DNA of 64,000 nt from Sphingomonas sp. CBMAI 2297. GTDB taxonomy: Bacteria > Pseudomonadota > Alphaproteobacteria > Sphingomonadales > Sphingomonadaceae. Within the stretch, counting starts at the first letter, position 1, and each line of letters begins with the position of its first letter. The stretch is taken from contig NZ_JAPDIR010000013.1 of the NCBI RefSeq assembly GCF_029870595.1, positions 1-64,000 on the forward strand, given 5' to 3'. The notes under the pieces are model-generated. The model searched no databases, was not told the origin of the DNA, and worked only from the letters and a program-made list of their open reading frames with translations. The position numbers and the translations under genes were made by a program. Below, piece after piece: positions 8,501 to 16,618 of this stretch.

Positions 8501-11328
8501 GCATATCGGGCGAAGTCTATGCGGTGGCGACCACCAAGGACGCCAATGGCAATGTCGCCCGCGCGACCAAGTCGGTCTGGCTGGTCGGCGACGACGACTG
8601 GTGGTTCGGCGGCGACAATGGCGATCGCATGGACGTGATCCCCGAAAAGCTGGAATACAAGGCGGGCGAGACCGCGAAGTTCCAGGTCCGCATGCCCTTC
8701 CGCGAGGCGACCGCGCTGGTCACGGTCGAGCGCGAAGGCGTGCTCTCCAGCTTCGTCGTCGGCCTCACCGGCAAGGACCCGGTGATCGAAGTGCCGATGC
8801 CGGGCGATTATGCGCCGGACGTGTTCGTCTCGGTCATGGCGGTGCGCGGGCGCGTGTCCGGCTGGCAGAACTGGCGCTCCAGCATGGCGCGCGACTGGGG
8901 CGCGCCCTGGTCGAAGGACGGCGGCGAGCCGACCGCGACCGTCGATCTCGCCAAGCCCGCCTATCGCCTCGGCATCGCCAAGGTGAAGGTCGGCTGGGAA
9001 GGCCATAAGCTCGACGTGGCGGTGAAGGCCGACAAGGCGAGCTATGCCGCGCGCGACACCGCCAATGTCGACGTGATGGTGAAAAGCCCCGACGGCAAGC
9101 CGGCCGCCTCGGCGGACCTGGCCTTTGTCGCGGTGGACGAGGCGCTGCTCCAGCTCGCCCCGAACGACAGCTGGAACCTGCTCGAGGCGATGATGGGCGA
9201 TCGCCCGATCTCGGTGCTCACTTCGACCGCGCAGACCCAGGTTGTCGGCAAGCGCCATTACGGCAAGAAGGCAGTGGAAGCCGGCGGCGGCGGCGGCGGT
9301 GATCTCTCGGGGCTCAACCGCGAGAATTTCCAGCCGGTGCTGCTCTGGAAGGGCAAGGTGGCGCTCGACGCCAATGGCCATGCCAGGGTCGCGGTGCCGC
9401 TCAACGACGCGTTGACGTCGTTCAAGCTGGTCGCGGTGGCGACGTCGGGCCCGCAGCTCTTCGGCACCGGCATGGCGAGCATTCGTTCCTCGCAGGATCT
9501 GACCATCTATCCGGGCGTGCCGCAGCTGGTGCGCACCGGCGACCAGTTCGGTGCGATGTTCACGCTGCGCAACGGCTCGAGCAAGCCGATGAAGGTGACC
9601 GCGACCGTGGCGCTCAACCCGGCCTATGCGACCGGCAAGCCGCTGACCGTGGAGATCCCGGCGGGCGGCGCCGCGCCGGTGGTGTGGAACCTCACCGCGC
9701 CGCCGCGCGACGGCAAGCTGAGCTGGACGGTCACGGCGAAGACCGCCGACGGCAAGTCGGGCGACAAGGTGACGATCGTCCAGGCGGTGGCGCCGGCCGT
9801 GCCGGTGGAGACCTGGGCGGCGACGCTCGGCCGGGTCGGCACCGGCACCCAGTTCGCGATCGCGCCGCCCGCGGGCGCGCTGCCCGGCTTCGGCACGGTC
9901 GAGGTGAGCCTCACCGACAGCCTTGCCCCGCCGCTCTCCGGTGTGCGCGACTATATGCGGGCCTATCCCTATAATTGCCTCGAGCAGCGCACCTCGCGGG
10001 CGATCGCGCTGGGCGATACGGGCATGTGGAACCTGATCGCGAGCGACATGCCCGCCTATCAGGACGGTGACGGGCTGCTGCGCTATTGGCCCGGCGACTG
10101 GCCGGGTTCGGAGGCGCTGACTGCCTATATCCTCTCGGCGAGCGCCGAAGCCGGGCTGCCGCTGCCGGACGGCCCCCGGGCCAAGATGCTCGACGCGATG
10201 AAGGCCGTGCTCGACGGGCGCCTCCGCCACGAGGATTATGGCGATGTCCGCCTGCAGCGCGTCGCCGCCTTCACGGCGCTGGCGCGGCAGGGGGCGGCGA
10301 CGTCGGCGATGCTCGGCCAGATCGGCATGGCGCCCACCGAGATGCCCACCGCCACGCTCTCCGACTATGCGATGGCGCTGGGCAAGGTACAGGGCCTGGC
10401 CAATGGCGCCCAGCTGCGCCTGGATGCCGAGAAGGTGCTGCGCACCCGGCTGGTCTATGAGGGCACCCGGGTCGACCTGTCGGACAAGGGCCGCATGGCC
10501 TGGTGGCTGATGTCGTCGGACGACGAGGCGGCGATCAAGGCGCTGCTCGCCACGCTCGGCCGCCCGGGCTGGGAGAATGACGCGGGCAAGCTGATGGTCG
10601 GCATCGCCTCGCGCCAGCAGCGTGGCCATTGGGACACCACCACCGCCAATGCCTGGGGCACGATCCTGGCGCGGCGCTTCATGGGCCTTTATCCGGCCGA
10701 GGCGATCGCCGGCGTCACCACCGCGAGCTTCGGCGGCAACAGCCCGCTGAGCCTCAACTGGCCGCTCGCCGAGCCGCAGCGCAGCTTCGGCTTCCCGCTG
10801 CCGGTGCAGACCACGCCGCTGGTGATGAGCCAGGCGGGCGGCTCGGGTCCCTGGGCGTTCGTGCGGGTAAAGGCGGCGGTGCCGCTCACCGAGCCGCTGA
10901 TGGCCGGGTACAAGATGACCAAGAAGGTCGAGGCGGTGAAGCAGGCCGTTGCCGGCAGCTGGTCGCGCGGCGACGTCGTCAAGGTGACGATCAGCGTCGA
11001 GGCCTCGGCCGAACGCAACTGGGTGGTGGTCAACGATCCGGTGCCGGCGGGCGCGACGATCGTCGGCAATCTCGGCGGCCAGTCGGAGCTGCTCGCCAAG
11101 GACAGCGGCACCAGCGAAGGCGTCTCGCCCAGCTATGTCGAGCGCGGCAATGACAGCTGGCGCGCCTTTTACGGCTGGGTACCGCGCGGCAGCTTCACGG
11201 TCTCCTATGTGATGCGGCTCGACGCGGCGGGCAGGTTCAACCTGCCGGCGACGCGAGTCGAGGCGATGTACGCGCCCGAGATCCGCGCGCAGCTGCCCAA
11301 TGCCGTGATGGCCGTGGCGCAGCGGTGA
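5569..11328 (+). CDS. bacterial alpha-2-macroglobulin family protein (YfhM type) with intact thioester
   Basis: This is about 1919 residues from ATG 5569, preceded by GAGGGGGAGG; an upstream GTG at 5521 would add 16 unlikely residues. The N-terminus is a Sec signal (MKLVARLGVLALVLAPIGA) with no lipobox cysteine, unlike the E. coli lipoprotein. Macroglobulin domains fill the first ~1000 residues. A Gly-rich bait-like spot follows (GGGGGG near residue 1242), then the thioester CLEQ at Cys1470-Gln1473 in the helical thioester domain, and a C-terminal receptor-binding-like domain. Such proteins are thought to trap proteases that breach the outer membrane. The stop overlaps pbpC by 4 bp, matching the known yfhM-pbpC pairing in which PBP1C would repair peptidoglycan. 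Confidence 0.92.
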   Translation: MKLVARLGVLALVLAPIGAVTAFGDNSPQVEMATPGVGDGAIERFTARFNVAMVPLGDPRAESPFKVDCPVGGQGRWVDQQTFVHEFTGPLPGGVTCKFTLRDGLKSLSGYALQGQKEFTVDSGGPIARAVLPNRYGSEIEEDQVFVVAANLAPDPASVGANAYCAVDGLGEKIPVDVLPPDVAPKLLADLGTDRWEVRSFLGEAGLPQALPEKAEDRVKSLASVVAVKCRRPLPAGRDMALVWGKDIKSASGRAAGTDQRFDFTVRKEFSARFECSRVNPQAGCSPVQDAWVRFSAPIPRAQAEAVRIRTADGKELAPVFGDDDKNKAAVADLKFKAPLPAETTARLILPADVKDESGRKLANAERFPLDVKFDAPPPLVKFAGNFGILEAKEGGVLPVSVRNVEPELQGSQMTVTGQSLKVEGGDGEIAKWFRALADAAEDKSDEVKRGTETVRINQTGAKPLLTSATGKPLKIGLPGKGKDFEVVGIPLGQPGFYIVELASPRLGEALLGRKAPRYVAAGALVTNMSVHFKWGRDQSLVWVTALDSGQGVGEAEVRVTDACTGQLLAKGKTDASGRLGVPAGLPEPQTYTSCDHGSNDVLMISARKADDFSFTLTQWGDGIRPFDFDLNYGWSAPEQKFHTVFDRALVRQGETIHMKHIVRQPIAKGFAPSPAFSGTLRLSHRGSDTQYDLPLAIDANGAGETEWTAPQGAKMGDYDLTVLVKDAEGKEKTLWTGQSFKVDEYKLPTMKASVAGPKDAAVRPSALPLDLFVGYLSGGGAANLPVETRIGYFADFKTPDGYDGYSFGGRAMAEGTKPMDGEGEDEQVQLPPTQTLPATLGADGTARINAEVPQTLEQNTMMLVEMDYQDANGQILTSSRRIPIFTSGVQLGIKSDGWLMKQDDLRLRFVALDTAGKPLANQAVSVELYSRQILTARRRLIGGFYAYDNQMKTAKLSATCSATTDAQGLASCQLNPGISGEVYAVATTKDANGNVARATKSVWLVGDDDWWFGGDNGDRMDVIPEKLEYKAGETAKFQVRMPFREATALVTVEREGVLSSFVVGLTGKDPVIEVPMPGDYAPDVFVSVMAVRGRVSGWQNWRSSMARDWGAPWSKDGGEPTATVDLAKPAYRLGIAKVKVGWEGHKLDVAVKADKASYAARDTANVDVMVKSPDGKPAASADLAFVAVDEALLQLAPNDSWNLLEAMMGDRPISVLTSTAQTQVVGKRHYGKKAVEAGGGGGGDLSGLNRENFQPVLLWKGKVALDANGHARVAVPLNDALTSFKLVAVATSGPQLFGTGMASIRSSQDLTIYPGVPQLVRTGDQFGAMFTLRNGSSKPMKVTATVALNPAYATGKPLTVEIPAGGAAPVVWNLTAPPRDGKLSWTVTAKTADGKSGDKVTIVQAVAPAVPVETWAATLGRVGTGTQFAIAPPAGALPGFGTVEVSLTDSLAPPLSGVRDYMRAYPYNCLEQRTSRAIALGDTGMWNLIASDMPAYQDGDGLLRYWPGDWPGSEALTAYILSASAEAGLPLPDGPRAKMLDAMKAVLDGRLRHEDYGDVRLQRVAAFTALARQGAATSAMLGQIGMAPTEMPTATLSDYAMALGKVQGLANGAQLRLDAEKVLRTRLVYEGTRVDLSDKGRMAWWLMSSDDEAAIKALLATLGRPGWENDAGKLMVGIASRQQRGHWDTTTANAWGTILARRFMGLYPAEAIAGVTTASFGGNSPLSLNWPLAEPQRSFGFPLPVQTTPLVMSQAGGSGPWAFVRVKAAVPLTEPLMAGYKMTKKVEAVKQAVAGSWSRGDVVKVTISVEASAERNWVVVNDPVPAGATIVGNLGGQSELLAKDSGTSEGVSPSYVERGNDSWRAFYGWVPRGSFTVSYVMRLDAAGRFNLPATRVEAMYAPEIRAQLPNAVMAVAQR

Positions 11329-13577
11329 CGGCGAAGGAGGCAGCCGACCGCTTCCTCGCCTTCGCCCGCCGCTGGACGAAGCGCATCGACGACGCGCCCG
11401 ATGCGCTGCGGGCATGGCTCGGGCGCGAGCGGGCGGCGTGGCGGGAAACGGGCTGGCGCGGCATAGTCACGCCGTCGCGCCTGGCCGGCACTGTCCTGAC
11501 GCTCGTCTTCGCCGGCTCCGCCAGCTTCTGGTGGGTGACGCGCCCGCCGGCCCTGCCCGATTACGCCGCCGTCCGCGCTGGCTGGCATCCGTCCGAGGCC
11601 TGGCTCTACGATCGGCACGGCGTGCTGATCGATTCCAGCCGCGTCGATTATCAGGCCCGGCGCCTTGCCTGGACCAGGCTGGAGGATGTCTCGCCGGTTG
11701 CGCGCGCGATATTGGTCGCCGCCGAGGATCGCCGCTTCCGCGACCATGGCGGCGTCGACTGGATGGCGCTGACCGGCGCGGTGCGCGACCGGGCCGAAGG
11801 CAAGCGCGGGCGCGGCGCCTCGACTCTGTCGATGCAGGTCGCCGCCTATCTCGCGCCCGAGCTTTCCGTGCCGGGCAGCCGGGGCTTGCGCGACAAGCTG
11901 CGCCAGATGCGCGCGGCCTGGGGCCTCGAATCGCGCTGGAGCAAGGACCAGATCCTCGAGGCCTATCTCAACCTGGCCGGCTTTCGCGGCGAGGCGCAGG
12001 GCATCGGTGCGGCCGCGCTCGGCCTGTTCGGCAAGACCCCGGCCACGCTCACCCGCGACGATGCGCTGCTGCTCGCCGCCCTGCTGCCCAACCCCCGGGC
12101 CAATGCCTTCGAGGTCGCGCGCCGCGCCTGCGCGCTGAGCCGGGAGGCCGACTGCACGCGCTTCCCCGGCGCGGCCGCCTCGATGCTCGGCCCGGCGCGC
12201 AGCCTGGCGCTCGATCCCGGCCTGGCCCCGCATCTCTCCGCCGCATTGCTCACTCGGCCCGGCGCGAAGATCACCACCACGCTGGATGCCGCCATCCAGC
12301 GCGCCGCGATCACCGCGCTCCGGCGCCAGCTCCAGGGGCTGGGCGGCAGCCGCGCCCGGGACGGCGCGGTGGTGGTGGTGGACAATGAATCGGGCGACGT
12401 GCTCGCCTATGTCGGCGGGATCGGCGGCGAGAGCACGGCGCCTGCCGTGGACGGCGCCTCGGCCTATCGCCAGGCGGGATCGACGCTGAAGCCCTTCCTC
12501 TACGCGATGGGCATCGAGAAGGGCTATCTCACCGCCGCCTCGATCCTCGATGATTCGCCGGTCCAGCTCGATACCGCCTCGGGGCTCTATGTTCCCCAGA
12601 ACTACGACAAGGCATTCAAGGGGCCCGTCTCCGCCCGCATCGCGCTGGCCGGCTCGCTCAACGTGCCGGCGGTGCGCACGCTGCTGCTCACCGGCGTCGA
12701 TGCCTTTCGCGATCGCCTGTGGGACACCGGCTATCGCGGCCTGGTCGAGGACGGGCAATATTATGGCTATTCGCTCGCGCTCGGCTCGGCCGAAGTGACG
12801 CTGATGGAACAGGTCGCCGCGTATCGCAGCCTTGCGCGCGCAGGCCGCTGGTCGCCGCTTCGCCTGAGAATGGATGCGAAGACCGATGCGCCGCGGCGCA
12901 CCACCACGCCCGAGGCCGCCTGGATCGTCGCCGACATGCTCGCCGATCCCAATGCCCGCGCCGGCACCTTCGGCATCGATTCGGCCCTGCGCCTGCCCTT
13001 CTGGGCCGCGGTGAAGACCGGCACGTCGAAGGCGATGCGCGACAATTGGTGCATCGGCTTCACCGATCGGTTCACGGTGGGCGTGTGGGTGGGCAATCTC
13101 GAAGGCGATCCGATGCGCGCCGTCTCGGGCACCAGCGGCGCGGCGCCGGTGTGGCGCGACGTGATGCTCGCGCTCAACCAGGGCAGCCCCGGCAAGGCGC
13201 CGCCGCGTCCGGAGGCGATCGAGGAGCGCCAGGTGCGCTTCGCCGCCGGCATGGAGCAGCCGCGCCGGGAATATTTCCTGAGGGGCACCGGCTTCGACCG
13301 AGTCGCCTTCGCGCCCGCCGAATCGCGCCGGCCGCGCATCGTCAATCCGGTCGCCGGCAGCGTCTATGCGCTCGATCCGGACATTCCGCGGGACAATCAG
13401 CGCCTCGCCATCTCGGTGTCGGGCCAGGCGCTCGGCCACCGGCTGATCCTCGACCGGCGCGATCTCGGCACCGCCGATTCGCGCCCGCTGATCCTTGCCC
13501 CGCCGGGCAAGCATCGGCTCGCGCTGGTCGATCTCGACGGCAAGGTCATCGACCAGGTGCTGTTCACCATCCGATAG
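11325..13577 (+). CDS. pbpC: penicillin-binding protein 1C, bifunctional transglycosylase/transpeptidase
   Basis: This 750-residue protein starts at a GTG overlapping the macroglobulin stop. A cytoplasmic N-terminus is followed by one membrane helix (about residues 47-68). The GT51 transglycosylase domain shows AEDRRFRDHGGVDW with catalytic Glu134 and GASTLSMQVA. The transpeptidase domain shows SxxK as Ser386-Thr-Leu-Lys389 (QAGSTLKPF), SLN and KTG at Lys564 (VKTGTSKAM). A beta-rich C-terminal domain of about 100 residues matches the PBP1C-specific C-terminal module. It polymerises and crosslinks peptidoglycan in the periplasm. The operon with an alpha-2-macroglobulin is a recognised envelope-defence arrangement. 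Confidence 0.95.
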   Translation: MTAKEAADRFLAFARRWTKRIDDAPDALRAWLGRERAAWRETGWRGIVTPSRLAGTVLTLVFAGSASFWWVTRPPALPDYAAVRAGWHPSEAWLYDRHGVLIDSSRVDYQARRLAWTRLEDVSPVARAILVAAEDRRFRDHGGVDWMALTGAVRDRAEGKRGRGASTLSMQVAAYLAPELSVPGSRGLRDKLRQMRAAWGLESRWSKDQILEAYLNLAGFRGEAQGIGAAALGLFGKTPATLTRDDALLLAALLPNPRANAFEVARRACALSREADCTRFPGAAASMLGPARSLALDPGLAPHLSAALLTRPGAKITTTLDAAIQRAAITALRRQLQGLGGSRARDGAVVVVDNESGDVLAYVGGIGGESTAPAVDGASAYRQAGSTLKPFLYAMGIEKGYLTAASILDDSPVQLDTASGLYVPQNYDKAFKGPVSARIALAGSLNVPAVRTLLLTGVDAFRDRLWDTGYRGLVEDGQYYGYSLALGSAEVTLMEQVAAYRSLARAGRWSPLRLRMDAKTDAPRRTTTPEAAWIVADMLADPNARAGTFGIDSALRLPFWAAVKTGTSKAMRDNWCIGFTDRFTVGVWVGNLEGDPMRAVSGTSGAAPVWRDVMLALNQGSPGKAPPRPEAIEERQVRFAAGMEQPRREYFLRGTGFDRVAFAPAESRRPRIVNPVAGSVYALDPDIPRDNQRLAISVSGQALGHRLILDRRDLGTADSRPLILAPPGKHRLALVDLDGKVIDQVLFTIR

Positions 13578-13605
13578 CGCGGAAATGGCTGAATGTTGAG
13601 GGAGC

Positions 13606-13701
13606 GAAACGCTATCTCGTGCGTTTCAGCGCACGGTCCCTCCCCCTTTCGGGACCGTGCCCACCGGCACCGGCCGCGCGGCCCAAAAGGCGGCGCGGCC
13701 G
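13606..13701. other. three consecutive stem-loops between convergent pbpC and bamE
   Basis: Three inverted repeats lie in about 100 bases. GAAACGC (13606-13612) pairs with GCGTTTC (13621-13627). GCACGGTCCC (13631-13640) pairs perfectly with GGGACCGTGC (13651-13660). A 13-bp stem with one mismatch joins 13671-13683 to 13689-13701 around the loop CAAAA. None is followed by a good T tract. Position between two convergent gene ends suggests a bidirectional transcript end. Confidence 0.55.
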
Positions 13702-13765
13702 AAGCCTCTTTCCGATCAATGACTTGGCTATTGTTCAGCGCGTCCGGGGCGAAGCCGGGCCGCGA

Positions 13766-14251
13766 CTAGGGGCCGTTGCCGCCGCCGCCACCGCCGCCCG
13801 GGCCGCCGGTGCCCGGCGCGCCGACCGTGCCGATATTGCCGAACAGATCCTCGAAGAAGCCGCGCTTGTGGCCCAGCGTCGGCGTGGTCTTGCCATAGGG
13901 ATCGACCGAGGCGATCAGGTCCTTGCCCATCCGGTCGACCGCGACGACATTGCCCTTGGCGTCGAAGCTGACGCGCAGCGTCGTCTGGTCCTTGGCCTTG
14001 AGGCTCTGATAGCCGAGGTTCGCGCTCTGGCGCGAGATGTAATACCACTCGCCTTCGTTGAACTGGCTGGTGAAGGTCGGGCGGCCCAGCGTCTGGAGCA
14101 CCGATTCGCGCGTGTCGATGCCGGGCTGCACCGAATCGACCAGCTCCTTGTCGATGATATAGCCCTGGTGCGTGCGGACCGGCACGCAGGCGGTGGTGCC
14201 AAGCGCGGCTGCCAGCAGGGCGGCGCCAAGCGCGCGGGCGGGAATCGGCAT
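13766..14251 (-). CDS. bamE: outer membrane protein assembly factor BamE (SmpA/OmlA)
   Basis: A 161-residue lipoprotein-like protein. The ATG at 14251 gives a short hydrophobic signal ending ALGTTAC, where Cys would be lipidated although the lipobox is weak. The SmpA/OmlA domain follows, with HQGYIIDKELVDSVQPGIDT, ESVLQTLGRPT and EWYYISR motifs typical of BamE, and the protein ends in a Gly/Pro-rich tail (PGGGGGGGNGP). BamE stabilises the BamA-BamD complex that inserts beta-barrels into the outer membrane. It stands alone on the minus strand, divergent from the ubiquinol-cytochrome c chaperone gene. Confidence 0.9.
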   Translation of the reverse strand: MPIPARALGAALLAAALGTTACVPVRTHQGYIIDKELVDSVQPGIDTRESVLQTLGRPTFTSQFNEGEWYYISRQSANLGYQSLKAKDQTTLRVSFDAKGNVVAVDRMGKDLIASVDPYGKTTPTLGHKRGFFEDLFGNIGTVGAPGTGGPGGGGGGGNGP

Positions 14252-14386
14252 TATGGTCTCCAGGCAAACGCATACCGGCGTCCCGATGCATTCGGTTGCA
14301 TTGCATCGCGGGCCGTTCGCCTCAATATGCGGCAAAATGCGGCCAAACAAGGTCGCGCCCCCATATTGCAGGAACCGAACCGGCAC

Positions 14387-14896
14387 ATGCGCTTGCTCAA
14401 GCGGCTCTTCCAGGCTCCCGATCGCGGCGCCGCCCCGATTCTCTACGCTGCCATCGTCGCGCGCGGCCGCGAGGCCCATTGGTACGAAGCGGGCCAAGTG
14501 CCCGACACGATCGACGGCCGCTTCGACATGATCGCGGCGGTGATGAGCCTCGTCCTGCTCCGGCTCGAACAGGATCCGCAGGCGGTTCCGTTCAGCACCC
14601 AGCTCACCGAGGTGTTCATCGACGACATGGACGGGCAGCTGCGCCAGATCGGCATCGGCGATATCGTCGTCGGCAAGCATGTCGGCAAGATGATGGGGAT
14701 GCTGGGCGGCCGGCTCGGCGCCTATCGCGATGCGTTGGCGGCGGGCTCGCTGGGCGAGGCGCTGGTGCGCAACCTCTATCGCGGCGCGGCGCCGGCACCC
14801 GAAGCGCTCGCCCATGTCGAGGCTGCGCTCCGGGCGCTCCACGCCAGCCTGGCCGGAGCGCCGGTCGCCGCGCTGCTCGCGGGAGAGCTGGCATGA
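14387..14896 (+). CDS. ubiquinol-cytochrome c chaperone family protein (CBP3-like)
   Basis: A 169-residue protein starting at ATG 14387 (MRLLKRLFQ). The conserved pattern ILYAAIVARGREAHWYEAG, then DTIDGRFDMIA, EVFIDDMDGQLRQIGIGD and VGKHVGKMMGMLGGRLGAY, is that of the CBP3/UQCC1 chaperone family. That family helps assemble cytochrome b of the bc1 complex. It is cytoplasmic, with no signal. It overlaps the downstream DUF177 gene by 4 bp (ATGA), a pairing common in alphaproteobacteria. Assignment is firm; its client here is inferred from the family. Confidence 0.85.
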   Translation: MRLLKRLFQAPDRGAAPILYAAIVARGREAHWYEAGQVPDTIDGRFDMIAAVMSLVLLRLEQDPQAVPFSTQLTEVFIDDMDGQLRQIGIGDIVVGKHVGKMMGMLGGRLGAYRDALAAGSLGEALVRNLYRGAAPAPEALAHVEAALRALHASLAGAPVAALLAGELA

Positions 14897-15444
14897 TCCA
14901 GAACGAGTTCAACCGGCCGCAGCGGCTCGACACGATCGGTGCCGGCGAGAGCCAGGTCCATGTCGCGGTCGAGCCGGGCGAGCGCGCCGCCCTGGCCGAG
15001 CGCTTCGGCCTCAAGGCGATCGACAGCCTCGCCGCCGACTATCGCATCCGCCGCGACGCGCGCGGGATCGTCGCCACCGGCCATCTCTCCGCGCGCGTCG
15101 TCCAGGCCTGTGTGATCACCGACGAGCCGGTGCCTGCCGCGATCGAGGAGGATTTCGCGATTCGCTTCCTGCCCGAAGCCGAAGGCGAAGGCGGCGACGA
15201 GGAGATCGAGCTGAGCGAGGACGAATGCGACATCGTCTTCTATTCGGGCGGCGCGATCGACCTGGGCGAGGCCGCGGCGGAGACGCTGGCGCTGGCCCTC
15301 GATCCCTATCCGCGCAGCCCGGCCGCGGAAGCGGCGCTGCGCGATGCCGGCGTGATTAGCGAGGAGGAAGCGAAGCGCCTCGCCGAGGAGAGCGGCCCGT
15401 TCGGCGGGCTCGCCGGCCTCAGGGACCAGCTCGGCAAGGGCTGA
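14893..15444 (+). CDS. DUF177 (YceD-like) domain protein
   Basis: A 183-residue protein starting at an ATG that overlaps the preceding stop. The DUF177 region has the paired pattern RVVQACVITDEPV in place of the usual two-cysteine motif and an acidic loop (EGEGGDEEIELSEDE), followed by IDLGEAAAETLALALDPYPR. YceD-family proteins are linked to 23S rRNA metabolism in other bacteria and plants; in many bacteria the gene precedes rpmF, which is not the case here. The C-terminus FGGLAGLRDQL is the usual family ending. Function here is inferred only from the family. Confidence 0.8.
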   Translation: MIQNEFNRPQRLDTIGAGESQVHVAVEPGERAALAERFGLKAIDSLAADYRIRRDARGIVATGHLSARVVQACVITDEPVPAAIEEDFAIRFLPEAEGEGGDEEIELSEDECDIVFYSGGAIDLGEAAAETLALALDPYPRSPAAEAALRDAGVISEEEAKRLAEESGPFGGLAGLRDQLGKG

Positions 15445-15446
15445 GC

Positions 15447-15956
15447 GTGCGGGCCCGCCGCATCGCCATCTCGGGCTGTTCGGGCGGCGGCAAGTCCACT
15501 TTGCTCGACGCGCTCGCCCGGCGTGGCTTCGCCACCGTCGCCGAGCCCGGGCGGCGGATCGTCGCGGCGGGTGGCCCGATGCCCTGGAGCGATCCGGCGG
15601 GCTTCGCGCGCCGCGCGATCGCGATGGCGCTCGACGATCTGGACGCGGCGGCGCGGCTGGCCGGGCCGGTCTTCTTCGATCGCGGGCTGATCGACGCGGT
15701 GGTCGCCTTCGAACATGCGACCGGCGAGGCGGCGCCCGTCGATCCCGCGAATCGCTACGACCGGGTCTTCCTTGCCCCGCCCTGGCCCGAGATCCATGTC
15801 GTCGACGATGCCCGCCGCCACGGCATGGACGAAGCGCTGGCGGAATATGCGCGGCTCGAAGCCGCCTGGCCCGGTTTCGGTTACACGGTCGAGCGGCTGC
15901 CGAGGATCGACGTCGAGGCGCGTGCCGATTTCGTGCTGGCGCGGCTGGAGGGTTAG
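15447..15956 (+). CDS. small AAA_28-type P-loop ATPase/kinase-like protein
   Basis: A 169-residue protein starting at a GTG two bases after the DUF177 stop, so it is part of the same operon. Walker A is ISGCSGGGKSTLLDAL near residues 8-22. A short EPGRRIV motif and FFDRGLIDAV (a Walker B-like strand near residue 75) follow, as in the AAA_28 group of NTPases resembling nucleoside/nucleotide kinases. Its substrate is not known and I cannot infer one. It is cytoplasmic, with no membrane segment. Confidence 0.7.
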   Translation: MRARRIAISGCSGGGKSTLLDALARRGFATVAEPGRRIVAAGGPMPWSDPAGFARRAIAMALDDLDAAARLAGPVFFDRGLIDAVVAFEHATGEAAPVDPANRYDRVFLAPPWPEIHVVDDARRHGMDEALAEYARLEAAWPGFGYTVERLPRIDVEARADFVLARLEG

Positions 15957-15994
15957 GCTGAGGGCTCATATTCTTCTTTCGTCGCCTTGGCCCT

Positions 15995-16061
15995 GAGCCG
16001 GGGTCCCGCTGCCTTACGGACGGAAGTAGCAGCGGGATCCCCGCTCAAGGCTGGGATGACG
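15995..16061. repeat. intergenic palindromic repeat downstream of the small ATPase gene
   Basis: GAGCCGGGGTCCCGCT (15995-16010) pairs with AGCGGGATCCCCGCTC (16031-16046) with two mismatches. It is followed by GGGATGACGG, the half-motif shared with the repeats at 25142 and 47329. The element lies about 40 bases after a stop codon and looks like one member of a dispersed intergenic repeat family. Confidence 0.5.
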
Positions 16062-16094
16062 GCAGAAAATCAAATACTTGTCTGGGCTTTCAAC

Positions 16095-16574
16095 CTAGGC
16101 GTGCCCGACCACGTGCAGGTGCGGCGCGCGGCTGTTCACGAATACTTCCTCGCGCGCGACGGGCGACCAGGGCAGCCAGCGGAACCAGGTATAGACGGTC
16201 CGCCATGCGGCATCCTCGCCCTGGCCGATGGCGCGCTGGAGCAGCGTCTTGTACGGCCGGGTGGCGCGCGGCCAGTAGAAGAGGTGGAGGCGGATGGTGC
16301 CGGTCACCAGCCCGTCCAGCGTCTCGACGAAGCTGCTCTCCGCCTCGGGATCGGCATCGAGATGGAACTGGGCAGTGAACAGGTCGCTGCGGATCATCAG
16401 CATGTCGCGCGCCCAGACGAGCTTCAGCGCGATGCGCAGCCCATATTGCACGGGCAGCTCGAGCTCGAGATAGCCGGGGCCGGCATCGGCGCCGCGCATG
16501 CGCAGGCCGTGCCGCTCGGCCAGCACCGAGAACAGCGCCCTTGCCCGGGCCACATGCCAGTCGCTGAAATCCAT
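16095..16574 (-). CDS. conserved hypothetical protein, unknown function
   Basis: A 159-residue protein from ATG 16574. I do not recognise the family. It has no signal or membrane segment. It is Trp/Tyr-rich (HLFYWPRATRPYKTLLQ, YTWFRWLPWSP) with several alternating strands (YLELELPVQYGLRIALKLVW), suggesting a compact alpha/beta fold. It is read in the same direction as the TetR regulator and begins 45 bases after that gene's stop, so the two may be co-transcribed. No catalytic motif is evident. Confidence 0.6.
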   Translation of the reverse strand: MDFSDWHVARARALFSVLAERHGLRMRGADAGPGYLELELPVQYGLRIALKLVWARDMLMIRSDLFTAQFHLDADPEAESSFVETLDGLVTGTIRLHLFYWPRATRPYKTLLQRAIGQGEDAAWRTVYTWFRWLPWSPVAREEVFVNSRAPHLHVVGHA

Positions 16575-16618
16575 GGCCCCAAGATGCGGCAGCGCGGCGC
16601 GGCTCGCAATGGCGCGGG

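Noticed and set aside
6961..11415. A 1484-codon open frame on the minus strand opposite the macroglobulin gene
   Set aside because: Very high GC keeps antisense frames open; composition is His/Arg/Gly/Ala-rich with no domain or signal, while the plus frame has a complete macroglobulin with thioester.
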